Positions 44,601-56,600 of a stretch of 64,000 bases of DNA are shown in pieces. Source of the DNA: Siphonodentalium dalli. Lineage: Eukaryota > Mollusca > Scaphopoda > Gadilida > Siphonodentaliidae. The notes under the pieces were generated by a model. It was not told where the DNA came from. It saw nothing but the letters and a program-made list of their open reading frames with translations, and did not search any database. Within the stretch, counting starts at the first letter, position 1. Each line of letters begins with the position of its first letter. The stretch is taken from the NCBI GenBank assembly GCA_032622095.1, contig CP136062.1:157408875-157472874 (forward strand), read 5' to 3'. The translations under genes were made by a program, and so were the position numbers.

Positions 44601-47600
44601 ATGATGGTAAACATAAAGAGCATTCTTTGTTGCTGCATTCCTTATATGGAACTAATAAAGAGCGTTTATATCATTTGTGTGTGATTAGCCAATATCATTG
44701 TGCTGTCTTATGTATCACAATCAGGCTTTTGATTAGGTAAAATATAGTAGGTCTTTGTGATAGCATGCTGTTTACGCGATGGTCATGGTATATATGAACG
44801 AAACTTTATGCGTTTTAATGTTTTTCTGTTTACGGTGATTGGAACAAATATGAATATTTTCGACAACTAAGGCCTCCGGTGCCTTTAACATGTGCGAATT
44901 AAAAACTGAGCGAAAAATAGTACTTCGCGAATATAAATATGAGTAAATAACCACAGCCTCAGTTAACTCTATCGTTATACTATTTATATAATGATTTGTG
45001 CTCTGGTTGAGGCTCTGGGTGGATATTGCGTTTATTATTATTATTATTATATCTTTATTTCCTCCTAAACGATGAAGATTTTTATAAAGAATATAACATA
45101 TAACACATATTATCTCAAGTTGACAAAACACAATGCGAATAAAGAAGTAACTATAATTATGTACAATTGTGGATATACACTGATGATGAAATGATTATGA
45201 TGATGGTGATGATGATGGTGAAGATGATGATGTTGATGCTGATGACGATTACGATGACGATGATGATGATGATGTTTTGATGACGAAGATCATGATGATG
45301 TTAATGAAGAATAAGATGACGACGACGACGATGATGTTGAAAATGATGATGATCATGAGGTTCGGTGATGATGACGATGATGATTATGGTGATGATGGTG
45401 ATGTTGAAGATGACGATGACGATCATGATAACGATTATGATGACTGTGCTGGTGACAATTATGAAGATTTTGATGGTGGGTTGGTGGTGGTGATGGTGAT
45501 GATGATAATGACAACGATGAAGATGATTATGATGGTGGTGGTGATTCTAATGATGACGGTGATGATTATGATGATGGTGACAGTGTTGATGATGATCAAC
45601 GGCATGATGGGGTAACTATAGGGGTGTTAATACACCAAATATGATATTTTATAGGTGTTGACGCCCACACAGTGACAACGAAAGTGCTCAGTAGCTGCAA
45701 TATGAGACGTCTCATACATGTACATTGATGCATATATTTCATAAGAAATGTCGACTTCGAGTTTGCACCCACTTGATATAATTTTTCCCGGTGGTTTCAA
45801 TGCCTCTTGCTATTAGTTCGGGGCGTCGTCATGTTGAATAGTTCTCATTCCGCTCGCCTCTGAAAGGGCGTTGAATGATAACCACAGTTGTGCCGTATAG
45901 CTGACTATGTAGTTAAGTAAGCAATCGATATCATCAGCAACATTCTGTACGTGGCCAGTAACATTCGTAAGATGAAGGGATATCATATCATCGTCAGTTA
46001 GTTCGTCTACGGCAATGAAGCAAGGTATACCGTATTTGTCGATTAAGCCAAAGAACATGCTATTACGTATGGAAGATAATGTCATACAATCAATGAGAAT
46101 GTGTTTGACCCTATCAATATAAGTACTTTCACAAATTGGACATTGTCCCTCTTCAAATGAGGTTGTTGCATTGATTACTAGTGCTGTGGTCATGTAAGAC
46201 CACTTGTTTTGTGGGAATTTTCGACACAAACGCCAGAGTTTAGAATTGCCTTGTTGTGAAGTGGGTGTGATTTCCTTGTTGATTTTGACAAGTTAATTCT
46301 GGTTGATGAACATAATTGTGTTCGCCTGCTGATATTAGCATTTGTCGTGGTATTTAGTTGTATCGCATTACATGGTTGGTTAGGGAGGTGACAGTTGCCC
46401 AGTGGAGTTGTTGTTTGTTATGACTATTTGTCATTTCGGTGCTGTTTTCAGTGTGTGGTCGCATGTCAGCTGGACCGAACGGAATTGGGTCAGTTTGTGT
46501 ATTAGCTGGAGTTGTGTTGTGAATATGCAATGTTTTGTTTTTTTTGCATTTCAGTATTGACACAAAATTCAAACTGGTTGTTTGGTCACCAGCATGCTTT
46601 CTGTAGGTTTGTAAACCGCATTTTGAGATGTTCAAATTATAGATGGCGGTACCCATAGGAAAACAGATTCCGTCTTACTCATGCAGGAATTTAAAATTCC
46701 GTATAATTGCAACATTGACGGGCGCTAAATTAAAACAAACGCGGGAATCTATATTATAAAGAGATTTCACCATTGAAAGCAAATCACGAAAGGTGATTAA
46801 TTAGTCTACCAGCTCCAGCAGAAGATATATATGATATTAAATATCGCATCATTAATCTAATGACAACAGCATGGTGTGCCACATGTGTGAATTGATTGTT
46901 AACATGCCGGATTAAACTGGTTCTGTCTAGTTGACAGGTTTCATATAAATCCTGAAGCAAACTCTCTTATATTCATACTTAAAGTGTCGACCCGAGAAAG
47001 CGCTGTTGTAAAGACAGGTCAAGCCATTCTTGGTTGCATATAATATGCAAATACAAAATAATTCCGCATCTAAAATGCAAAAAATAGACATATACTATGC
47101 TGGTTCAAACTATGACTGTCACATCACTAACTCAAAGTGCAAAACTTGGGCGTGATACCATTGCTCTAATAAAATAGCAGCACAAGTCACCCGATCTAAA
47201 TTGATGGAATCTATAAATTCCATGCTCAGAATACTCATTAAAGTGGCATATACTATGCCGAATAATAAAATTGGCACATATCGTGCACGGCCATGGAAAT
47301 GGTGTTACGGGCCTCGATAGATCAGGCTATTCACAATATATGCCGATCTATTTATCACGATGAAAAAAATCAAAGCAGCACGATGGAATCTATAAATTCC
47401 GTGCTGAGAATACTCATTAAAGTGGCATATAATATGCCGAATTATAAAATTGGCACATAATGTGCAGGACCATAGTAATGGTGCTACTGGCCTCAACAAA
47501 TCAGGCCAATCACATTTAAATTAGGCATATATTATGCCCATATATTTATTACGCTGTTCCCTGATGAAATTCCGCGTTATCATTATTATACTATAGTGGA

Positions 47601-50600
47601 AAAGTGTATCGAAACATATGCTCAATATAAATTATGACTATCCGGGCAATGTAGGAACATAGAATTTGTTGTTGATTGTTGGGTATATTTCACAATAAAA
47701 AAGTTCAAGGTATTTGTTGATGTTACTCTCCCGTTGGTTCCTTGATATACCAAGCTCTATGTCTGCACCAGTGGATATGTTCTCAATGGTTTCTTAAAGT
47801 TCTTTACTAGGATGTGTTTCAAGTGAAGCTGTTCGATTGCTCGGTGCATATTTTGTATGAAGTGTTCCATATTGACACCATTTATCATAGTTATAATTGT
47901 AGTGTGATAGCAGTTGATCATACAAACAGAGAATTTGGTAGACTTTCTTTTAATTTTTGCTCACAAAATCTTTTATTCTGATTTTGTCGTCACTGCACTT
48001 ATCACTCGCGTATTCAGTGGATGTAGCATTTATTAAATGTATAGGACATGGATTATTTATAACGATTCACTTGGAACAGCATATAGCTGTTTATGGAATA
48101 CTATTATGGCCACTTCCTAATGGCGCTTTCGGCGCGCACCGAAAGCGCCAAACATGCGCCATTATTAGCGCGGCGAAAGCGATAAAATGTGCGCCGCGGC
48201 GCACATTTTGGCGCTTGTGGCGCTTTCGTCGCCCGCCAGAATGTGCGATATTAGCGCATGCTTCGGAGCGCCGAAAGCGCCAGAATGTGCCGTAACGGCG
48301 CATATTTTGTCGCATTCGGCGCTTTCGGCGCACGTTTTGGCGCTTTCTGCGCGCACCGAAAGAGCCACTAGGGAGTGGCCCTAATAGTATTTCATAGCTG
48401 TTATTACGGGTATTACAGTTTTTATATATGCTAATCCAGTCGTATATCCTTCGTGGTTAACTATTAGTATCAACGATTCACAAAATCTCTTTTTCAGACG
48501 ATACAGAAACTGTTCTCAAGGTTCAACATGTTGACTTTGCGATCAAACAAAACACCACGGACCACAACACAGACCAATACGACATTGTGTCCGCTGATGA
48601 TGTTGTGCACCAGCTGGTTATACGAAGAGGAAAAGCATTCACAATAGCTTTAAGTTTCAACCGACATTTCGACCAGAAGAACGATGACCTAAAACTTGTA
48701 TTTATGACAGGTATTTCAATGTTCATAGTATAAATACTGTTGACATTTCACGATGTACGTGAACAATTGTCCAACACTAACCCAAGACAGATTTATCTTA
48801 AACTTGTTTCAACATTCAGACATGAAAATGTATCTATTTACACTAACATAAACATCCAATTTCTGCGATGATAATCATTTGGAATTACGTTAATAGAAGA
48901 TATATAAAGCTCGGCTCGAATCGAATTTAGTGCACTCAGTTAATACAATTCGAATAGAATTGCGACGCATTTGAGATCAATTTTATCACATAATCACATT
49001 TCAGTGAGTAAAAACGATCTCGAGACGGCTTTTGGACAAACCAATTAATATTGATTTCCTTATCACAGCCAAAGAGGAAGTAAAGACACCTTCGAGAACA
49101 AATATAGTTCCATGTTAAATGTTTCTTTTCGTGTTGACAAAATTGTTCAACCATCCTTATCACCTATGTTTATCTCACAGTCAACAATAGTTAACCCAAC
49201 ACAAATTGCATATCATAAGTGTATTATATTTAACATAATACTAGCAATGCCGTCGCTATAGATAAGCTCTTACGTCAACGAGAGTCCTGATAACACACGT
49301 TTGTCTTACACAAAATATGAGGCCGGATTTAGTACCTAATTATGTGACAAATTATGATAGTAGGAGCATGGCGACGAGGTGACAATTTTTTTGCACCCTT
49401 GCCGCAATTTCAGTTCTTCAAAAGAGGTGATGCTATTGAACGCTAGATTAGCCAAATTAGTTACATGAAGTCGGCTACATCAAATTATGCCATACTGGTA
49501 TTTCGAATCAGATGAATACATGACATTATTTCAACTGGATTATGAGACAAGTGTGTCAGCGTGCATGTCGCACACGCTGCAACGGCGTTGTTGAACATTG
49601 TTGCGGATTATCGTTGCACTATGTGCGGTGGGCTGTATAAACTTATTTTTTTGTAGCATTTAATTGTTATATCATCGTTATCGATCAGGATCCGTTATAG
49701 ACAACACAAACCATGCGCGTAGCCGCTGTTTATCGTACTGTCTTAAATTAGCATTCGGCGATATGTATCTTCCAGTGTTAGCATGTTTGAAGATATCATT
49801 AGCCTCACTTGCACCAACTATTATGCACCAACTTGGGTTAACGTTTTAGTTTGTTATTCGTATATGGTTTACATTTCGTTAATTGCTTGTCGGTTATAGA
49901 GTTGAAATCCCTTTTTGGTTTCGTTTATATAACTCAATTGTGTGTTTTTGTGATAATGCAACGAATCGTAAAACTGCCTGCGTGCACGCCTGATATTCCC
50001 CGCGGTCGTACTGTAATAACACAATGAATACATTCAGGTGGTGTATGCAATATTGTTGGATGGCTAGCGGTGTGTATTATTAAATTGAATTCAGAAGTCA
50101 TTTGTGATGTTAAGTGGATGGTTACTATATAATAGGGGTGATGTATGCGCTCCATTTGGAGGGCTGATTGGTAATGCATGTCATTACATTACCCATAATT
50201 CTTTAGACGTTGTATACTTTCATTTATTGTGCACATTAAATTTTGACAACATTTATTGAAAACAATCAGCTATCCATGGCGATATGTTTAAGCGCTGGTA
50301 AATGTTCTTGGCAAATTTGCAAGCAACTCGTCGCCAAGTGCTGTAGTTTTGTAGGACATGAACGGGGAACTAATACAATGTTGCATGTCCAACAGAGAAC
50401 ACATGCAGCGACATTTATGTATGTCTTTAATTACAACTTACATTTACTCAAAATTAGCCTGTAAATATATGTCAAGTATCAAACGTGCTACAATTCATTG
50501 CATTTCATCGCACTAATTTACAGTTAAACGAAATTACAAAATACCGTAATTCCAGAAGTATTTATTATTCAATATAGTGTGAAACGGATATACATTGATG

Positions 50601-53600
50601 AATAATTTTATGTAAATTTGCTTGCCGTCTGAACTCGCCACCAAGGACATGGCGAACGTTGGAAATGTTATGCTGGATACTACATCGTTGGAAATTTCAG
50701 ACAAAATATTAGGTTGTAATTGTTCTGGTAGTTCCAAACCAGTGTATAGTGTGTAATTTGTTTGTGTTACATTTTTTTAAACCACAGATCGAATAATGTT
50801 CTAAGTTGTGTCAATTTTTTTTGGAGATAACCCTTTCACGACATGAGCTGCGCTGGTGCAGCATTAAACATCATGTGTCATTATATTATATATGGAGTCT
50901 CACATAGGTACCTCGTATATATATTAGACTGCACGAGCTTACAATGTCAATGTTATTATTTAAGCCCATTTATTATCGTATATATGGGAGGCTCCTATCG
51001 CATAAATAAGAATGCATTGGCACATGGTTTTCACAAAATTTCAGTACGCTCCAGTCATGGGGGTGGGGGTAATTGGATAATAGTGTGACAAACATAGGAA
51101 TGTCCGAATGGGAATGTCCACCAATTGGAAAGCTTGTGGTACATGCAACAGTTAGAACGTTCAAACTCAGGAGGGGATGCAGATGGAATTTTCAATATCT
51201 CGGTCTTGAACTTTCTGTCTTTTTGGAGGGTGATGTCAGGGTACTCGCTGCTGTTTGGAGGGTGATGTCAGGGTACATGCTGCTGTTTGCCAAGTTTGTC
51301 AATTGCAAAGTAACTCATATTGACAAAAGCATTTTCATTTGGCAATATTTTGGCAAGACTCTTTTTAATTCCGCAGGAAAGTTGGACAATATTGGCCAAC
51401 CACCATTCATTTGAGAAAATTCTTACAGAATGAGTGTATTACTGTTGTTTCATAAGGTTTAGGAAAAGTTAATACCTCAATCAATATTTCCTGACAGTAT
51501 TAGAATTGACGGGCGGAGGGATTACTAGTATTTATTTTTGCGGTGATTACATAGCTAATCCACGTTGTTTTGCTGTACCCTTGTTATGAACCAACACTTC
51601 TGTTTATAAATCCTATTGATACACTAGTGCCTGTTGGACCCTGACCCTAGGTCGGAATCCACAAATGTGAGGTGTGCATGGCGAAGTAGTCTTGGTGGTA
51701 GTAAGGCGGCCCTAACACACGGGGCATCGACCTGCGGATACGGCTTAGTCCATGATCCACTTTGGTCCCACAGCTCTTCAAGACGGATGGTTGAGTTGAC
51801 CAGGCTCAATCAAGCGGCTATTCACGCATCTTTGTAGTGTTTCAGATTCAATTGTTGTTACCTGCCTGATTAAATTTTTTTTTATGTTTTTTCGCTCATG
51901 ATTTATCTACACAGTTGCTTCGCTATGTCCTTTTCTCAAACTTGATTATGTTCTTGGTCGTGGTATGGCCTAGTGGCCAAAACGACGTTAAACCCTCAAC
52001 AAATCAATCAATAACATTTACTTAGAATTGATCAATGCCATTATTTATACTAGTTGATGGGTTCCAGAGCTACTTGCTAGTATACTCGTAAATAGCCTTT
52101 AAAACGAAATGCAAATTATCGATGTGTCCTATTACTCATCTCAGTAACACATATATTTATTCATATAGTCCGATATCTCAGATGAACATATGTTATCTTG
52201 AAATTGCATGCAGTCATTCAGTCATGTATGCAAATAATGGTATTGGCTTTTTGTAAAAAAACAAAAACAAAAAAAAACAAATAAGTTTGTTTCTGTTATT
52301 TTGCACTGTTTATTATACACTTGTTTGTTGATTGTAATCTCACCCCGTCAGGGGTCGTAGATGTAATTGTTAATCGACCTGCATACAAGGTTAGTCCTGA
52401 TTGGTCATTAGCATGTATTCCCTGGCTACATGAACTTCGTTCTGTGGCAAAATTCTAGATATTCTGAATTCTACAACTAAATAATGTGGCACAATCAGTG
52501 TAATGCTGCCAACGCCACAAACTTCAGAACACTCACTGTGAATGGGTTAGTATCATGATACCGACCGAAAAAGGAGACATATAATGGCTACCTGCTGATA
52601 TTGAATTTTAATTAAGATAGAACACAAATAAGAAGTATATATATACAAAATGTTGCCAGATAGAACTGTTTGGTAGAAAATCATACCACTCAGAGATAAA
52701 ATTTAGCTATTATTTAGCAGGTGTGTTGCTGCAATATAACATAACATACAGTCGAATTATAAAAGACATAAATACACTGTACATCGGCGTGTATAGTCGA
52801 ATTTGGTCACAAAACTGATTGTAGGAATATGCTTCGCGTCGTCCTACAATAAGTTTCTTTGTGGTCAAATTCTACCACACACGCCGGTGCGCAGTGCATT
52901 TATTTCTTAAATAAATCAATACATAATCCATCAATTCATTTACAGGTGACAACCCACTGGAAAGTAAGGGGACACACGTAGATCTCGTGGTTTCTGATAC
53001 AGACGAGGAAGGGAAATGGGGCGCCAAGATTGTCAAGAATGACGAGAAAACGTTAACTGTCTCCATAACAACACCGCCCACGTGTTTCGTTGGTAAATGG
53101 AGGTTCAGTGTGGACGCTTTCCGGAAAGGAGAAAGCGATGACGTGGAGATATTGAGTTATAACCATCGTGAGCCGATATACGTCATCTTCAATGCTTGGT
53201 GCAAAGGTTTGTTTTTATGATCGTCAAACTTTGAAATAGGGTGTCTGTCATTTGCAGAATGAGGTCCCCAGAGGTGAATTTAGTGATGCTACCCCGCATA
53301 GCGGGCTAGCATCACCAAATTCACCCTATGGGGACCTCATTCTGCTTACACCTCAGCAGAATGTGGTCCCCAGAGGGTGAATGTGGTGATGCTAGCCCGC
53401 TATGCGGGGTAGCATAACTAAATTCACCCTCTGGGGACCTCGTTCAGCAAATGACAGACACCCTATTTCAAGGCTTGATAATCGTCATCGTCAATCCTTG
53501 GTGCAAAGGTTTGTTTTTATGATCGTAATCGTCAATCCTTGGTGCAAAGGCTTGTTTTTATGATCTGTTTATCGGCATTGCATCATATGAAGGAAGATAT

Positions 53601-56600
53601 CCTTTCTCGTTGTATCATATCACACTGTATACTTCTCATAGATTATATTCGGAGCATCACCGGGAAATTGTTCTGTTATCGATGAGGAGTTTATTTGTAA
53701 TTAAACAACTTGTGATTGCGCGTGATTACGCGACTCGATCCTGGCTGAGCGATGACGTATTGCAGCCTGTTGTCATAAAGTGTTCACCAATCAGAGGGCG
53801 ATGCCAGTAAATCTAAAACGAATGTTAGCAGCTTTCAGCCAATCAGAAACCATGCTTTATAGCGACAAATAATCAGCAGGAGTTACAGTTTTATTTATAG
53901 GTGATCAGACATATACCCCAGGTAAGTCAGCTGATAAGACAAAGTGTTAGCTGCTCTCAGCCAACCGGAACTATGCTTTATAGCGACAAATATCCAACTT
54001 TAATTATAATTATGTTTGCAGGTGATCAGACTTATTTCCCAAATAAGACAGAAAGTGGCCCGGATGAAGGGCTGCTCGCAGAATACGTCATGAATGGGTC
54101 GGGTAAAATATACACTGGCTCATCGAAGCACATATCGTCACGACCTTGGAACTTTGGACAGGTACGTGCAAGTTTCGCCTTATATATTGTAGCTAAACAA
54201 TCATGCTCATTATGTTAGTGCGACTATTAGGTGTCATTTTCATGTCAACTCAATGTGTTTATTCACCAACTTCCATATCTTGGTACTATAACTTTCAAGA
54301 ACATTACATATACTATATTAGATTCATGGAGACACGGACTCATAATGTGTTTGCTTCATTGAGTGTGAACACATTCTCATTTATTATCGAAATGTCCATG
54401 TATCGATCATAACGGCACAATGAGATGTCCCTCAACTCCGATCAAGTTCGAAAAGAAGTTCCGATTTTGCCCATGTCGGGGCTAGAACCCGGACCAATAT
54501 CGTTTAGTACAGACTGCCATAATCTTGTAAAGATCAATATGATATAATAGCATGGATCAAGAATATATCTGGTATTTTGTTTAACTCATCCTTTACTATA
54601 TGGATTATTGACGTTATTCAGCTAGGGTTATTTACACTCCAATGATCGACTAGTCCGAGACTACTCGTGAGTTTGTTAACGGCCAACTTAGCCAACATTT
54701 AAGTACTGTTTTGTGTCAGGGTTCTGATTTTGAACGAGGTTCCAATCTCCACACAATGATTTGTGTATTTGCTAAGGTTTTTATATGACTGTGTAGCTTC
54801 TCGTAAAATTTCGGCTTCGTTTGGAGCATACAGTGTACCAAGTGTCAACCTTATGTCTTCTACAGTTGCATCGAGTAGACAGATTTTGCCCCCTTCGTCG
54901 TTAATAGGGTTATATACCGTGGATTGGAATATCGTTTGAAGAATATGGCAACAACTCTCGATGGAGAATTGAACGACGCAAGATGTTGACCTTCCATGAA
55001 ATGAGTGTCCTGAAGAAAATAAATACTCCATCTTGTGACTTGAGGTAGTCAAATACATGTCGCCTTTTTTCGCTATTGTTTAACCCTCGGCAATGGACGG
55101 AAATAATTTTAACCGACGACATAACGGAGTTGACGACAATGACTAGCACTATCTGACGAAGAATAAAATGCCTACAACATAGATTTACAAAATGTAAAGA
55201 TATCAATCATATGTATATCAGAGTTTAGTTATATTAATAATGCATAATAGTGAATCGTATTCATGAATACTATTGAACTATCTAGACATACAAATATGAG
55301 AAAGCAGAATTTCAAATATGGGCACGGGAAGGGGCGGGGACGTACCGACAGGGGGTGTGGGGTGTCTCATTCCCAATGAGGACCATAATTTTTAATAGTT
55401 GGAAATTTCATGACTCAAGTGTAACGTGTATCGAATTATCCAAGTGTTTCAATCAGAGTTCGCGATTTTCTGACTCAGAATTTGTGTCGGTTGTTTATTT
55501 TCCGACGCGGAATTCGAATTATAAATACTCGTCACCGATTTTCCAATACCAGAATTGTACAAATTGTTACTTCCGACTCCGAATTCCGTCATTTTGATTT
55601 GCCGCTGAGCAGGAGGTAAAGGGACAGTTACAACGCAAAATAATATAAGCTAAGACACTTCACTAGAATCGAATAAATAACGACTAAGATGCAAACAATG
55701 TCAAATTACGCTGTACGCTTGATTATCATCGATCGGTAAGTAATGATTATATGTTGATAACTTGCCAAGTCATTTGGAGGAATATAATAAATTTTACAGG
55801 TTTGAACAAATTGCGAAAAGTGTTTTGTACTACATGTACTGCCAAAAACAGTGGATATCGTTTTCTCATACGAACCAAAATAAGCCAACTGTGCTGCATT
55901 CCAAACAAGGAACTGTTTCAATTCTGCGTTGTTGAGTGCTATGGACGAGCTAATGTTTTCGAAAATAATGAATGATTAAGGAAAAGTGTTTTTGTTCTTC
56001 TGTTTTTACAATTTTAACCCTTTTACTGCTGTCGCTACTGCCAGTGCTGGGCTATCGTGGGAATTCATGTCCATGTGGCAGTGGCAAACTGGTATTGTAT
56101 CAGTTGTAATTGTAGTTTGTACAGAAATGCCTCTTGATGTCATTTCAATAAATAAATTCTAATAATGCCCATTACCTGAACACATATATGAAATTGAAAG
56201 CAAAGCAATTCCTCCGAGTTCAGACTGGTATGTTTTACCAACCATAGATTCATGGTAAATATTATTGAATAGCAAAACATACACGGAATATCATAGACAT
56301 ACATTAGCATACGATACTTCAAGGGAGGGGGGAACTATCTCACAGTCACAAGCGTACAGTCTCACACTTGTCATTCGCACCTGGTGTCATCATCTAATGT
56401 GACATGGACATATAATGGTCACTAGTCTATTAGTAATGTCAAACCTCAATGTCTTTCTGAGGACAGCTTTAACATAAAAATCATTCACCATGCATACGTG
56501 TTACCATTGTGTGAGTTATAACTTGTGACTCCTTGGAATTTGAATACAGCCATGTAACTCATATTCGTTCCTCAACCATATTCTGAATAATATCATGTAT

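Noticed and set aside
45277-45615. Met/Asp-rich 112-codon open frame
   Set aside because: It is a translation of an imperfect GAT triplet microsatellite; no protein family and no splice context.
48091-48384. Overlapping open frames on both strands
   Set aside because: They arise from GGCGCTTTCGGCGC palindromes inside the MITE.
51615-51835. tRNA-like head of a SINE
   Set aside because: Composition is suggestive, but I could not fit A and B boxes or a cloverleaf with confidence.
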